Source: Pomacea canaliculata (lineage: Eukaryota > Mollusca > Gastropoda > Architaenioglossa > Ampullariidae). Taken from it: a stretch of 64,000 bases of DNA. The notes beneath the pieces are model-generated. The model made no database searches and was not told where the DNA came from. It saw only the letters and a list, made by a program, of their open reading frames with translations. The DNA lies in contig NC_037592.1 in the NCBI RefSeq assembly GCF_003073045.1, positions 12,552,007-12,616,006 on the forward strand, read 5' to 3'. Positions 12,931-25,280 of the stretch are shown in pieces. The position numbers and the translations under genes were made by a program. Every line of letters starts with the position of its first letter. The first letter of the stretch is position 1.

Positions 12931-15900
12931 ACTACAAAAAGACAGCTAACAGGACGGCCTGACAAGAGGAAACCTGGTCACATGTTGAACACTCGATATC
13001 TAGCCCCGCTGTAACAAATTCTAAAGACTGTGTTTGATTCCTTAACAAAGTACTAGTATGTATACGTATATATATATACATTGCCCTACATACTCAGATG
13101 GCTGATTATTTAGGAGCATGTAGATGTTGCTGATTGACCAGCTTAGCAACACAATCCCTTGATGTAAGAGACTGTCTACTTGCAGGATATTTAATTCCAG
13201 GAAACATCAAGAAAGGAGAGACCCGCTCTCACTGCCAGGTAAAGGCAAAATATTTAATTTTTTTACATAAGATGTATTAAACACTCTAGAATTCTCTGAC
13301 TGCATATATACAGTTCGGGAACATCATTAGCTATAAGCTATACTTCTTAATATAACACGATGATCAAGAGAGATAAGGTAACAAGAAGGCGACTTTAAAA
13401 GAGAATGTTATATAAAAAAAATTGGCAGGCTCACTTGAAGAGCAAATATTTCTTACATCGTCATATTTGACTTATGTTTGACTTTTTTGTTATGTTAGAT
13501 GCAGGATCTTGCAACGTCAACATTTTCTGTTATTGGCCATGTGACAATATTGTTTATCAGATATATAATAAGGTAAGCTCAGCTTTTAACGAAACATGCA
13601 AATATAACGATACATTATTTTAAATATTATTTTAAGGAAAACAACTGCACAGTAAGGACCTTGTATATGTTTTTTTCAAGCTAAACTTAAAAGTAATAAT
13701 GTAAAGATGTTCTGGCAGTTTACTGATTTTATGAACAGCTAAGGCTAAGAGGTCTGCTTTTAATTTCTCTATATTTTTTAAAGTCTATGATTATGCGGTG
13801 GAGACAGTTGAAGTTGTGAAGTCTGCTAGTTGTATTCAGATGTTACAGTTTTCAGTTATGAGATGCTACTACTATTATTATTTTATTATTATATTATTTT
13901 TTTCCAGCAATAGTTTTTTTCTAGAATATACAAACTTCTACCTTTATGTTCACACCATCTAGTTTAATAACAATGAAATTTGCTTTGTATTGTTTTGATG
14001 ACCATTATCGTTGTATCTATAACTGTCCTTTTGACGAGGACTCCTTGCAGTGCAAAAGTTTCATTTAATCGTAATTTGCATGGTACTGTCTCTGTAGCCG
14101 AACACAATCTTCTTAAAGACTAATCTTAGGTTCGGAAATCCTGAATACGGTTTTGTGATATGCATGTACATTGCATGTCAATTTTAGAGGGACGTTTCTA
14201 CTTAGTTTTCGAAAGTATGAATGTTACAATTTTTTCATACTGTTCGCTCGTGCAAGCGCGCTTGCACACAATCACCCAGAAGTTCATATATACGCTTGCT
14301 CACTTAGCACACAAGATTATAATATGAAGACTTTCTTTATGTCTGTTACAGGTTTGCGGCAGCAGAAAAGGTTGCAGATGTGACGTGTTGGTGTTGAAGA
14401 CATTGTGGTCAGAGCGCTGTGACTGTAGGAAGGGCTCCTTTGTCTCAAGAAGCACCCCGGGTACTCCGAGTACATCGAGTTCAACGAGTACACCGAGTAC
14501 ACCGAGTACACCGAATACCACTGTACTGACTGCAGCAGCTGGCACGCTGGGTAAACACTATAATGACATGACAAGACAGCAATAGTTACCTGATGCTCTA
14601 CTTCAGACTTATGGTTTATTCTCTTTCTCACTGACAGCAAATTTTAAACACACATTCGTGAAGTTTCTCTTATTAAGTCTAGATAGACAAATGTTTACTA
14701 CTGTTATTAAGGTGTAAGCGCATTTGTTTCATAAAACAAGCTATAACATCATAATATTAAAGCGGAGTACAAGACTATAGAGTATTTATTCTTAAACAAA
14801 ACCATGGAGTATTTATTCTTACTGTTTAATATCTTCTAAGAACATAAATGCACAACAACGTTTCAATTCAGCACTTAGGTGAAAGCTGGTCTTGTTAATA
14901 ACCGTCATTAACGTCATTGTCGGCTATTAAACATTAATTTGTGTAACTGACCTTACAGATCTAAGAACGGTCAACTATTTGCAAAACATTTTGTAACAAA
15001 ATTATTATTTTTTTTTATATTTGGTTATTTAAATCAGAGAACTAGCCTAGTCATTAAGGGGAAGAAATCAAGCCAAGAACATTAACATTACCTCCCTTCC
15101 ATCTTTTTGGCCAGTGGGAACAGCGGCCACCAGTCGGACTTGTGTAATAATTGGCATTGTCTGCGCTGTTGTGGCATTCTTTCTTGGAGTGATCCTCAGC
15201 CTTGCTGTGGTCTTCTTAAGACGAAAAAAGGCCAATAGACAGTGAGTCCAACGCTGATTATTTTTCAATGTCTACATTACAATCCTCATGCCATTTTTTT
15301 GAGTAGAGCTATGAGCGGTAAAACTAAACATCTAACACCTCCTTGGCTCTCTCATTCTCTCTATAAAACAACATACCCCACATGCTGAAATATTAAAAAC
15401 ATTTTGAGTTAAATATTTGCTATGGTAAGTCCCTCAAACTCATTTGAAGTGTGTTTTAATGCTAATGGAATTTGAATATGTTAATGAAATTACAGGCATG
15501 AAGAACCTTCTAGGGAAAATGAAGTGAGTGAAATAAAAGCACAGCTAAAAGAGGCGTCAGGTACATATATTTTTTCTTTTCTGTTTGTGTGAGCCAAATA
15601 TGTTTTAAGTCATGATAAACTATTTATTCTATTGTTGGGTTTGTATCTACAGTGCAGTATCTCTGTTGAGGTCATTTATTTTAGTTTCCTTCCTCCTGTA
15701 AAAATTTGAATTTGTTATCAAAATGTCTTCTGATTTGTAATCAAGATGTTCTTTGAATTATAATCAAGTAGTCTTTTGATTTGTCATCACTCTCCTCCAT
15801 TATCTCTCAGAGAGAGTATGCATGTAGATGTTCTGGCATTGAAATTCATATCAATATTTCCGGTTTTATTCTCACTAAAATATCTTTGTAAATGATTATA

Positions 15901-16583
15901 TATTTTTTCCTGCTACCTCGTGGCTCTATCGTCTCTCTGCCTATTAAAGATATCTGTACCTAACATATAAATGCTCAATCGCATTCTGCATTCCATCTTG
16001 AGGCATTCAGCAGATTAAATTATATTTGCATGGGCGAAAACATCAGCAAACTATTCGTTTTCAGAGCCGATAATAAATATTTTGCATACTAAGAAACATA
16101 ACTTTCCAAGTCAGACCAGGATTTTAATGCTTTTGTGCAGACCACCGCGAGGATATTCACACCTATTATTTGAGAAAGGAACCAGACACGTCCAATGACA
16201 ACAAATCTGTTATCGAATCAGAGACCTCTCCTGATGTCCTTCCTAAGAAAGAAGATTCGGATGCCGGCGTGTGCTGCCATCTTGGTGTTGTCAGTGAAGC
16301 TAAGACTAGAGAAAACACATCTTTAATGTCGCCAGACCACGATACTGCAGATGATAGTAGTTGTACTTCTTCGGGAGACGAAGACGACTACACGTGTTTG
16401 AGAGTCACGATGCCCCAAGCTGCAGGCTCCCTGGAACGTAATGAGAATATTTATTTTGAGCTAGAACCTCCCAGCGCCCTGGAAAGGGATGAGACTATAT
16501 ATTTTGAGCTAGAACCTACCAGCGCCAATGGTCGAGACGAATCGGGTGATGATAACAGCAATAGGAATGACCATAGCTATTAA
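12575..16583 (+). CDS. Gene B: Cys-rich type I receptor with YFELEP tail repeats
   Basis: Seven coding exons join in frame to 351 residues: 12575-12669, 13186-13238, 13499-13572, 14352-14550, 15115-15241, 15496-15560, 16141-16583. A signal peptide (MNLVTRMLLLLAVSSSLSA) is followed by a small ectodomain of eight cysteines, including a CRCD and a CDCRKG pair, which I do not recognise. A stalk of TPS repeats (about residues 110-140) leads to a TM helix at about 151-175 and RRKK. The acidic tail holds DEDDYTCL (tyrosine 288) and two near-identical YFELEP motifs (309 and 325), likely SH2 docking sites. Compared with C1/C2, the site AGVYSHL reads AGVCCHL and EYTPL reads ENTSL, so two docking tyrosines are absent. 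An acceptor at 12565, ten bases before the ATG, implies a 5' noncoding exon. Confidence 0.72.
12863..12928. repeat. (AATC)n microsatellite
   Basis: About sixteen uninterrupted copies of a four-base unit lie in intron 1 of gene B. They give an open frame of INQS repeats that is not a real protein. Confidence 0.95.
14448..14520 (+). repeat. In-frame minisatellite coding the gene B stalk
   Basis: A unit close to ccgagtaca, nine bases long, repeats several times inside exon 4 of gene B and encodes TPS triplets. The length of the Thr/Pro/Ser stalk is therefore likely to vary between alleles. Confidence 0.8.
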
Positions 16584-16875
16584 GATTATAATGCTAATAT
16601 ATGAAAATACCTCATCGACAGTGAAACTCGACACCATCAAGCAAAGACAGTTACTGCTGTCTTTGAGATCATAATTATTTGTATGTCTCTGTGTTTATAT
16701 TTTAAGCTCCTTGAGACTGGATGATGCTGTAGAAAGGCTCTATTGAAATATGCTTTATTATTATTATTATTATTATTATTTACTGGCAGTGTTGACTACG
16801 AGCTAAATTCATGGGCGACAAAAATCCACCTTAGCAGGTTTTTTTTTGCTGTAGTTAGAAATAATCCAGGTTTAT
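16584..16875. other. 3' flank of gene B with (TTA)n
   Basis: This is the likely 3' untranslated region of gene B. It ends in a (TTA)n microsatellite at 16755-16782. No AATAAA hexamer is evident, so the poly(A) site is unplaced. Confidence 0.5.
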
Positions 16876-19800
16876 TTCTTAAAGAAAAGAAACAATAATT
16901 TATCTTCATACATATACATAGATATTGCGCTGGTTTACTTTCACTAACTCTTAAATACAAATCTGATTCTTACTGTTAAAGTTATTCTTCCATGCACTTT
17001 GTTAATAAACTTAAACGTTCTTAGAGATATAACACTTCAATATTTATTTATCAATTTGATGTTTTCAAGTTGCAAGAATCATTAGCCTTCTTATCTCTCA
17101 TTTTTCACCAGCATTTCCTAGTCGCGTCTTAAGTTGGGAACCATAAGATTTCGAAAGCAAAATTGTTTGTGCACTTGTTGACATTATCCGTCATCGAATT
17201 CTTAGGATATATGACAGCTGACCACATGACTTTCGCTTAAAATTAATAATTCTTCAAGGTATGGTTTAGGTCTTTCGTGAATTGGCTACAAATCTACATT
17301 CAAACAGGTCGCTAAGTTGTAGATAATACGTTCAACAAACTGAGAAATTGTCACAAATTTAAATATTTGTGCAATATGATGAAAGCATTTCATGTTAATG
17401 CAGTTAATGAGAAGTCAAGTAGAGGTCTTACAAAATTACCCACTACTTTTCAACAAGAACAGACTCACCAACACACAACATACGACCTGGTCTGGTGATG
17501 TGGTCACAGGCTTGTGTATAGCTCTTATGGCGTCCTCTTTACAGACATTTCTGAAAAATTATCTGACGGTGCACTAGCTCTAACAGGAAGTAGACACCAT
17601 TAAAGACATAAAAATATAATTACGTCATAAAACAATGACGTGTTTCTTATGACGTCATTGGTGATGTTTGTTTTTGTCATTGCTGCTCTCAGGTAAACAT
17701 TAGAGCACGAAACCTATACATTTTTTGAAGGGAGCGAACTTAAACTTTTGTAATAAAAGTACTGTATATTGCATACTTTCAGTGCTGTGACAACAATAAT
17801 CCAAGAAAATTCATAATTTATTATTAACAGATCTACGTGGGCTACCGGCCTTCATCGACATCGGCAAAAACCATCAATTAGAAGCAAACAGACTGGCTCA
17901 AATAAATTAAAATCATTAGCAAACTCGCTTTCAACAACACATTCTTCGCTAGTGTACCAGCAAAGTCATCCTCATTGAAATCGCTTGATAAACCACTCAT
18001 TTTTTCCAAGAAACAAATCGCTCAGAATAAATTCAAAATTGCTCTAATACAGCAGGAAGTAGACCTGAGAATAGAAACAGACTTTCTGATTGGTTGGTTT
18101 ATAACTGAATCAACCAATAGAAGCATACTAGCAAAGCCACGATTATGGTTTATCTTGCTATTTAGGACAGATTAATGCAAGTGATGTGTACACTGATAAT
18201 GGTGTGGTCGGGAAATTGTCAACTGAGAGCATGTGCGCCGATAGCAAAGTCTGCCTGACACAGGATGTCAAAGACTGCAAGCCTCGCTTACTACACACGA
18301 TATTATTGATAGGAAGAAACTATACAAATGATGTCTGTGAATGACATGTCATATACAACATTGCGCTAATCTATTCTGATTTCGCTACTTTGAAACATGC
18401 TAGTTCATGTTAAAGTAAAGTATTTCGAAAAATCAGTTTCAAAGTATAGACAAAAGTCTTTTGTTTTGCTTTATTTTGTAAGTTACTTCATAGTCTTTGC
18501 TGATAATAATATTTAAACCTCGCAGCAATCTTGACAAAGGTGACAACATCTGACGGCGTACATGACGAGCTATTAAAATATTTAGCATCAGATATTAGTC
18601 AACATCAGCTTACCATTTTAGGTCTGGAGAACCACATAAGACAACACTAAAGTAAAGTTCTAGCAACCATCTGTAAAATAAACATAATAAACAAAACACT
18701 TAACAATCGTAGGCAGGTCTTATTCTTGGTGACTGGCAATACACAGGGAAGTTAATCATCTGTCCGACAGGATGAAAAGTTTTGGAAACGCGACAGAACG
18801 AACACATCTCTACATTTTCTCAGAAAAGTCAACGAGTAAGTATACTTAACTCTTTTGTTTTAGTGCAAGACACATTTTCCAAACTCGCTATTAGCTCATT
18901 TACGGGCGCCTCGGATTGATCATTAATTAAAAATGACAATTTTTTTTTAATAGTAGTATGATTACATGTGGAGTGTCAAGATTCACTCTGACTAGAACGC
19001 TCAGTGAACGATCCTTGAACGATGGTACAGGCAATATATAACAAATGTTTTGAAGAGTATCTGCTACGTTTGTCTACAGTTCATGAGGTGCAGGGTGTTC
19101 GACAAATCTGATGATGTCAGTGATAAATAGTTAATTCATTCTTCAGTCGTGCAATACATAAAAACGTTCAGACAGGCTCTGCATGAAAAAAATCACTCTC
19201 GTACACAAAACAAATGGGAAAAGGCCTGCAGATGAAAAAAATAAAATTCCTCAAGTGTTGTCTTTTATGTTCACTGAATACCCAGTTAAAGACTTACATT
19301 TACACTGCGGTTAAAATTCACTACAACCCCCTATATCATCAAAATAAAAAAAATCATGTACCAAAAGTTCGAGTGAAGCAACATCCGTCAGCCTCCACGT
19401 CCATTGGTTCACATACTTGTTCACTTTAAAAAGAGAAATCAAAAGCTACTTAGCCGATTAGTGCTGTTAATTCTAAAAGATGATTAGGAAACAAAGTGTT
19501 TATCACATTTAGCGGCATTAGACTTAAAAAAAACACAAAAATGCAGTATGAGTGTAGTCTGACGAAGGATGGGTGCCGATCTAGTTCTCAGCTTTTCTCG
19601 CAAACTGTTCATCTGATAGAGAAATCGTCGTTTTCTATTTTTAGTTCTTTCAATGAAGTTTGTGACTCAAGGAGCATCTGTGCAGCTACTGCATGTTATG
19701 TAGAAGCGGGAAGATAAACAGATTCATTGCGATCTTAATTCAGTAAATACGAAGCAAGCAGATATGTGTGACACAACTGTCCTGCAGGCAAGGGTCGAGT

Positions 19801-20214
19801 CCTCACTTCCTCTGTTTGTAGAGGGACTTACACGTCGGTCACACATCTCACTCTTCACTGTCAGTTCCGACTAGAGTGTAAAGAAACATATCTATCTCTA
19901 TGTTCCGATGCACGGACAGACTTTTAGACGGACCTTGAGTAACAAAAATCTGTATCCCCAGAGAGCTCATCCAGCGTGAGGCGAACATAATAGCCCTGAA
20001 TATATTTCTCTTTCTAACCCTACTAGTGATCTCAGGTCACTATATTGAAAACTTAAAACTCGACATCTCCATGTGCAGTGCTTTGATATTCTTTACACAG
20101 AAAGGAAAAAGAGGAAATATAAAGAAATATATTGACCAAGATCAGGCTCCTTCGCAGCCGCGTGCCCGGGTACATCAGACCCGTTTCACCCTGTCCACAA
20201 GGTCAAGTCAGAGA
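16876..20214. other. Intergenic B-C1, inside the duplication
   Basis: No supported gene. Short open frames such as the one starting at 19214 are not kept in the same frame in copy 2 (31461), which argues against coding. Bases 17392-17577 match 28697-28921 only as DNA. The region presumably contains the promoter and 5' exon of C1. Confidence 0.6.
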
Positions 20215-23200
20215 ATGTCTGTCGTAAGTACAGGATTTTGACCCTTAGCCTTAGAAACGTCTGAAATCCATATTGTCCTCAAGTCTCATTGTATTTGAAG
20301 AAACCACGATAAAAGTAAAGGAAGTGAAGCCAGCATTCCTAGTAATGGTCTACGTTAATGTTCATTGGTTCATCGCTGTAGATACACTTAGTTTAGTCTC
20401 GTGATAAATAAATTATTTATTTATTTTCAATTCAGTGTCGAGTGACTGAAACTGTCGTGAGTGTGTACTGCGCTTTTTGAAAGCCATCATTTAAAAATGT
20501 CTAAATAAACAGTTTTATATTTTATATAAATGTACAGGCACCGAATTACAGTCGCCGTGTAATCACCAGAAAGACAAGGGCTTTGCGTCTGGTGGTTTAT
20601 TCATTTTTTCTTGTGACGGCAGACACCTGGTAAGAGGAAGACGATGAGTACATTGTAAAAGTGCATTAAAATAAGATGGTGTCTAAATCTTTCTAGTTAT
20701 TTATTTAACTATTGTTAAGTTTCGAACATATAGTTTATTTCAGTGTGTATTGTCATTTTCGCTGTACATATTTCAGTGTCTTTGATTTTAAAAATTCACT
20801 AAACACTTAAGATGCTACAAACGCAACTACTTCAAAACAAATGCACGACACTGTTTGAAATGATGTTTGCAGATAAAAACGGTAAGGGGTGAGATCGAGG
20901 TGCTTACCACAAATGCTATGTATTGCTGATAAGTTTGTGACGAGTCCCATCCTATTCAGAGCAGACAATAGTGTGTAAGAGACTTGCTTTTGTCTGTGAG
21001 TGAAAAAAAATAACTTCTCCTGCTTTCAATGATGCAAATTTGATTTATCAGGGGAGGTGGAGAGGGACACCAGCGAAACCCCTGTACTTTCCCGACTACC
21101 ACTGGGACTGTTTGCCTTGCACATAAATGTTTACACTGTAACATTTACAAGAACAATTTACAGGGTAAGTTTAAAAATGCATTTGGGACACTAATTTAAC
21201 TAGTTGAAACTCAGTGACTCCAACCGTCAATGTTAATTTGAATAACAATATTAAAAAGTTTGATTTGTATAGTGCATGATCATGTTCATGATGGAGCATG
21301 CTGTTAGCACTTGAGACAAGAACGATACACGTAGATCCGAGGATCCGAGGGTTGGACAGATTAACAACCGTGCAGACAAGTAATAACAGACAAAGGTACA
21401 AGCAGTCAGTCCCCTAACCTTTAGGTCACAGGGGAAGGAAGTATCTGAGCTCTTACTTTTACATGGAAAACATTGTGTGATTGGGTACCCATCTTCTCTC
21501 TTTCTCGCTGCCTTACTGTTGCCATCTGTATACAGAGTAAGGTATCTACTTTACAATAAAGTGAAAATGGGGAAGTATGGTGCGCTACGCTAGTTTCGAA
21601 CCGCTGGGTACAATGCGTGCCTTCGCTTTAACATCTAAACTGCCCACAATGGGATACTTCGAATTGATTTATTTACACATATGAGGAAGAGCAATATAAA
21701 CATCCGATATAATTTTTTGTGTGGAACAAACGTAGCTAAATAAGCGAAGAGTGACGAGAGTGACACACCAGAACAACATTATTTGTAATCTAATAAATAT
21801 ACTGACAAACGAGCGCAAGTTTATTTTACCTTGATAATCATAGTCTATTTCAAAGATAGTAAATAATAGAAACGTGGAGATTTATAAAGTAGATATTCTT
21901 CAAGAAGAGTGAACAATTTATCTGTTATTTTTAATGTCAATCCATTGAGAACTCGAGTGAAACTTGACGCTACTCACATTATTAGTAACATATAAGAAAA
22001 CTAATTTCAGAAATCTCATTTACATTAATGTGTAAACGTTCTGTTTCATTTACAGTTGGCTTCTCTGTAACGGACTGTAAATATTGCTCTAAAGATTCTG
22101 CCTGTTGTATCCGGTGGGACGATAACAATCTTTTACTGGACTGCAGACCTTGCTCTACAGATGATGCCAGTTGTATCAAGTGCGAGGAAAGCTGCTGTAC
22201 AGAAGTAAGTTCGTTTCTTAAATTGTTCATTTCTCTGCATTACATGTATATTTATCGCAAACATAAAATGAGGAGAGCTGCCTCCCTGTAAGGCGAAGGG
22301 CCACTCGAGAACCATTGTTATCCATTGTCTTTACACTCCACAGGACAAGCAACCCTACTTCTTCCAGCTACATCTTTGTCTTCCAGCTACATCATGCTCT
22401 GTTGGTAATACATTGAGATCGCTGTTGATATTAACACAACATCGAATGAAAATGTTGCCCAATAAAAATTTTACCTGGAGAAGATTTACTTACCAATCTG
22501 TTGAGTGAATTTCGGTTGAACCTTTTTATTTTCTTAACTTCAGTCGAAGCTTCTAAGTTCAAATCTGTAGGATGTATTTCAAAATCAGCTGTTTCATTTT
22601 CTCGGAAAAATCGTTTCTTATACACGACAATGTGAGTGATGTTTCTTCATGTGAGTAGAAGAAATAAATAGATTTGCTGGACTCGCTGTAACAAACACTG
22701 TTTATATGCAACGGAACTCTTCTCTGTATAGAGAAATTTTTTTCTGCTCTCCGGGGGGAAAGTGAGAATGAAGATATTTGAAGATATAATTATGTACTCA
22801 TACTTTAGAAATTATTATTTTAATGAACCTAACTCGATCAAAGAAAAAATGTTGTATTCGTGTCGTCCTTTAAATTATTCCCATGACCCTTCTTGACTAA
22901 AAGCTGCTTTGCGCGTACGTAGAAATCGTCCTGTCTCCATATTTATCATTATTAATAAGATTTACTTTCAATTTTCTTGTTTACATTTTTGATGGCTTAT
23001 ATTTTACTGGTTTTTTGGTATTTACTCCCTCACAAAGTTCGTGTATAATTAGTTCATTACAGCTGACTTTCAATGTATTTATTTTACAAGGTTCCTCCTC
23101 CCTCTAATAAAGAAGCCCCAAAATCCACAACCACTCTATCCTTGAGTTCGAGTTTGTCGACATCAACCCACAAAGAAGGTAAACATTATAATGACACAAC

Positions 23201-24909
23201 ATCGTTATTTACTCGAATCGCAAATGACTCCAGATCACTTCTATATACTTTTATCTTCCTCCAACTAGGATGTTAATTTAATCTCACTGCAAACTTTTAC
23301 ATCGGCTACATTCAAGCCTAAACTAGACAACGGATTATTTTTTTATTTCTGTCTGTCTGGTTGTAAAAGCTCGCACATTGAGTCATGTCAAAGTTCACAA
23401 AGTTCAGATCCAGAAGGCAAGTGTTATTTCAGAAAATATTCTTAATTTAATTTTTTCTATAACAGCATTTAAATATGTTGCACTTAAAGTCTTCAGTATT
23501 TTGCCATTATTTAAACAGTTTTGCAGCTATCAAGGAAGTAGGTATGATCAAGAAATGCTAGTGAAAACGTTTTAAGATAAATATGGAGCAAGTATCTTTG
23601 TTTCGGAAATTCGCGGAATCCATTCATCTAAATAGAAAATCAAATAAATTATTTTGTGCTTTCTTCCAAGATGGAGATGGAAACGACGTTCATTTGTCTG
23701 CCTGCAAAACAATCTGCATTCTAGGTGCACTTTTGGCATTCATTGTTGGAGTCATCGTGGGCCTTCTCGTAGCTTGGCTTAGACACCGGAAATGCAGTAA
23801 CCCGTATGTCAAAAATTACCGTTATTTCGAGAACTGCAACTTACAGAACAAAATTTGCGATATACTCCTACCACATCAATTTGTTAAAAATATCTGTTGA
23901 CTTTATTTAGTATTACGGCACTTCTTATAATAAAATGAAAATAACACTGCGTCTTCTCTTGTTCTCACAGACATATACAATCACAATACGTACACAAACT
24001 GTGAGGCTTTACAAGAACAATGTAGATAAATCATCTTTCAGTTGGGTTTTTGTCTACCTAAAAACATTCACATTAGTTTAAATGCCTTTTCAAAATTACA
24101 GGCTTCAAGAGTCGCCTGCCAACACCGGAATGTCTGAGATGGTCAACACCAGACACGACCACAAAGACCGACAAGAAGCATCAGGAAGTATGCAGTGAAC
24201 TTCAAAAGCCATATTTGAAAAAGCATTTTGTTTAATTCAGTTCTAGGGTTTCATTTTATCAGATTAAGTTTACGGCTTGGAAACCAAATACGTCTCCCCT
24301 AAAGGATTACTGTTTAATAGCTAGAATTTGTTTTTACCAAGTTTTGTTCACTATTTCAGGCTGTTCCTTGTCCTTATATTTCTGTGAAAAATTGCTTTTC
24401 TGTAAACTTCCTCTTGAGGTGTATGTACGCGAACAAGAGAACAGGGAAGTAAGATTGCATGGCCACAAGGTTTTAATATACATTTTTATTTATTTGAGGT
24501 ATGTACATGTTTTTGCACTAATGTGTGATGGTGTGCATCCCGTGCCAATCATGAATTCTACGTTTTCAAAAACGTCTGAAGTTAGCAACATCTTGTGTTT
24601 TTCTTTTCCTTAGACAATTGCGAGGATGTCCATTCCTTGGCCCAGGTACTCAACCTGCCCAGTGACGTCGCATCTGTTCTCCAGCCAGAGACTTCTACTG
24701 TTCCTAACGATCAAGATTCTGGAGCTGGCGTGTACTCTCATCTTCGTGTTGTCAGTGAAGCTGAGACTACAGAGTACACACCTCTGACGCCTCCAGACGA
24801 GAACAACATCACAACGCCGCCTGCTTCCCAGCAAATGATGGCTACTCAACATCTTCCCAACATCGACGAGGCTGGATATGAGATACCAGTGGTTCTTAAC
24901 CTTGTTTGA
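20215..24909 (+). CDS. Gene C1: Cys-repeat type I receptor, tail truncated by a MITE
   Basis: Eight coding exons join in frame to 321 residues: 20215-20223 (encoding only MSV), 20538-20629, 21052-21164, 22056-22204, 23091-23178, 23671-23803, 24102-24187, 24614-24909. The signal sequence runs from exon 1 into exon 2, but carries two arginines (KTRALRLVVYSFF) where C2 has Trp and Gly, which may weaken it. The ectodomain has two related Cys-rich repeats (CSKDSACCIRWDDN and CSTDDASCIKCEES). A short Ser/Thr stalk, a TM helix and RHRK follow. The tail keeps AGVYSHL and EYTPL, then runs into a hAT-like MITE that supplies a stop after GYEIPVVLNLV. C2 has about 220 further tail residues. C1 is therefore either a decaying duplicate or a short-tailed receptor. 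Confidence 0.65.
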
Positions 24910-25073
24910 GGTACCGAACCCACAAGTTTCATATGCACATTCACCGAACACTTCTTTAGTGTCATCACGAATTGCGGGTGTGTCTTGACCTCCGTGGCGG
25001 AGGCTCCGCCGAACCCCCGAGACCGACTCACCGAACCCCTAGGGTTCGATCGAACATCCTTTAATAACCACTG
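24887..25073. mobile_element. hAT-like MITE inside the C1 tail exon
   Basis: A 187-base element has imperfect terminal inverted repeats, cagtggttcttaa at the left and ttaataaccactg at the right, and an internal palindromic stretch around ggcggaggctccgcc. It has no coding capacity. The matching position in C2 (near 37290) lacks it, so it arrived after the duplication. I see no clean 8-bp target duplication, probably because a small deletion accompanies it. Confidence 0.8.
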
Positions 25074-25280
25074 CTCTAGACCTTCTGAACCTCTCAGACA
25101 TCAGAGCGCCACCTTACGGCAGGCACTCTCCCTAGACCCTCTCGAGGTACGTTTCGACGACGCAGAAGGCTTGATCGTCATGACAACCAATGACAACGTA
25201 CTGACTACGAGCTGGCTAAGGTCGTCAGCGACAAAAGCTCTCTGTAGCTGGATTTTGTCGCAGCATCATCATGTAATTGA
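25074..25280 (+). pseudogene. Severed remnant of the C1 tail exon
   Basis: Past the MITE the sequence resumes similarity to the C2 tail from its RPSEPLRHQSATLRQA segment. It then lacks roughly 460 bases present in C2 (about 37440-37900), and ends with the region matching the C2 C-terminus around CAGCATCATCATG. Reading frame agreement with C2 is lost after the gap. This part is no longer reached by translation of C1. Confidence 0.8.

Noticed and set aside
12717-12962. Frame with INQS repeats
   Set aside because: Produced by the (AATC)n microsatellite in intron 1 of gene B.
19214-19429. Open frame conserved as DNA in both duplication copies (also 31461-31709)
   Set aside because: The two copies lose the common frame part-way, so the similarity is from the duplication, not from coding constraint.
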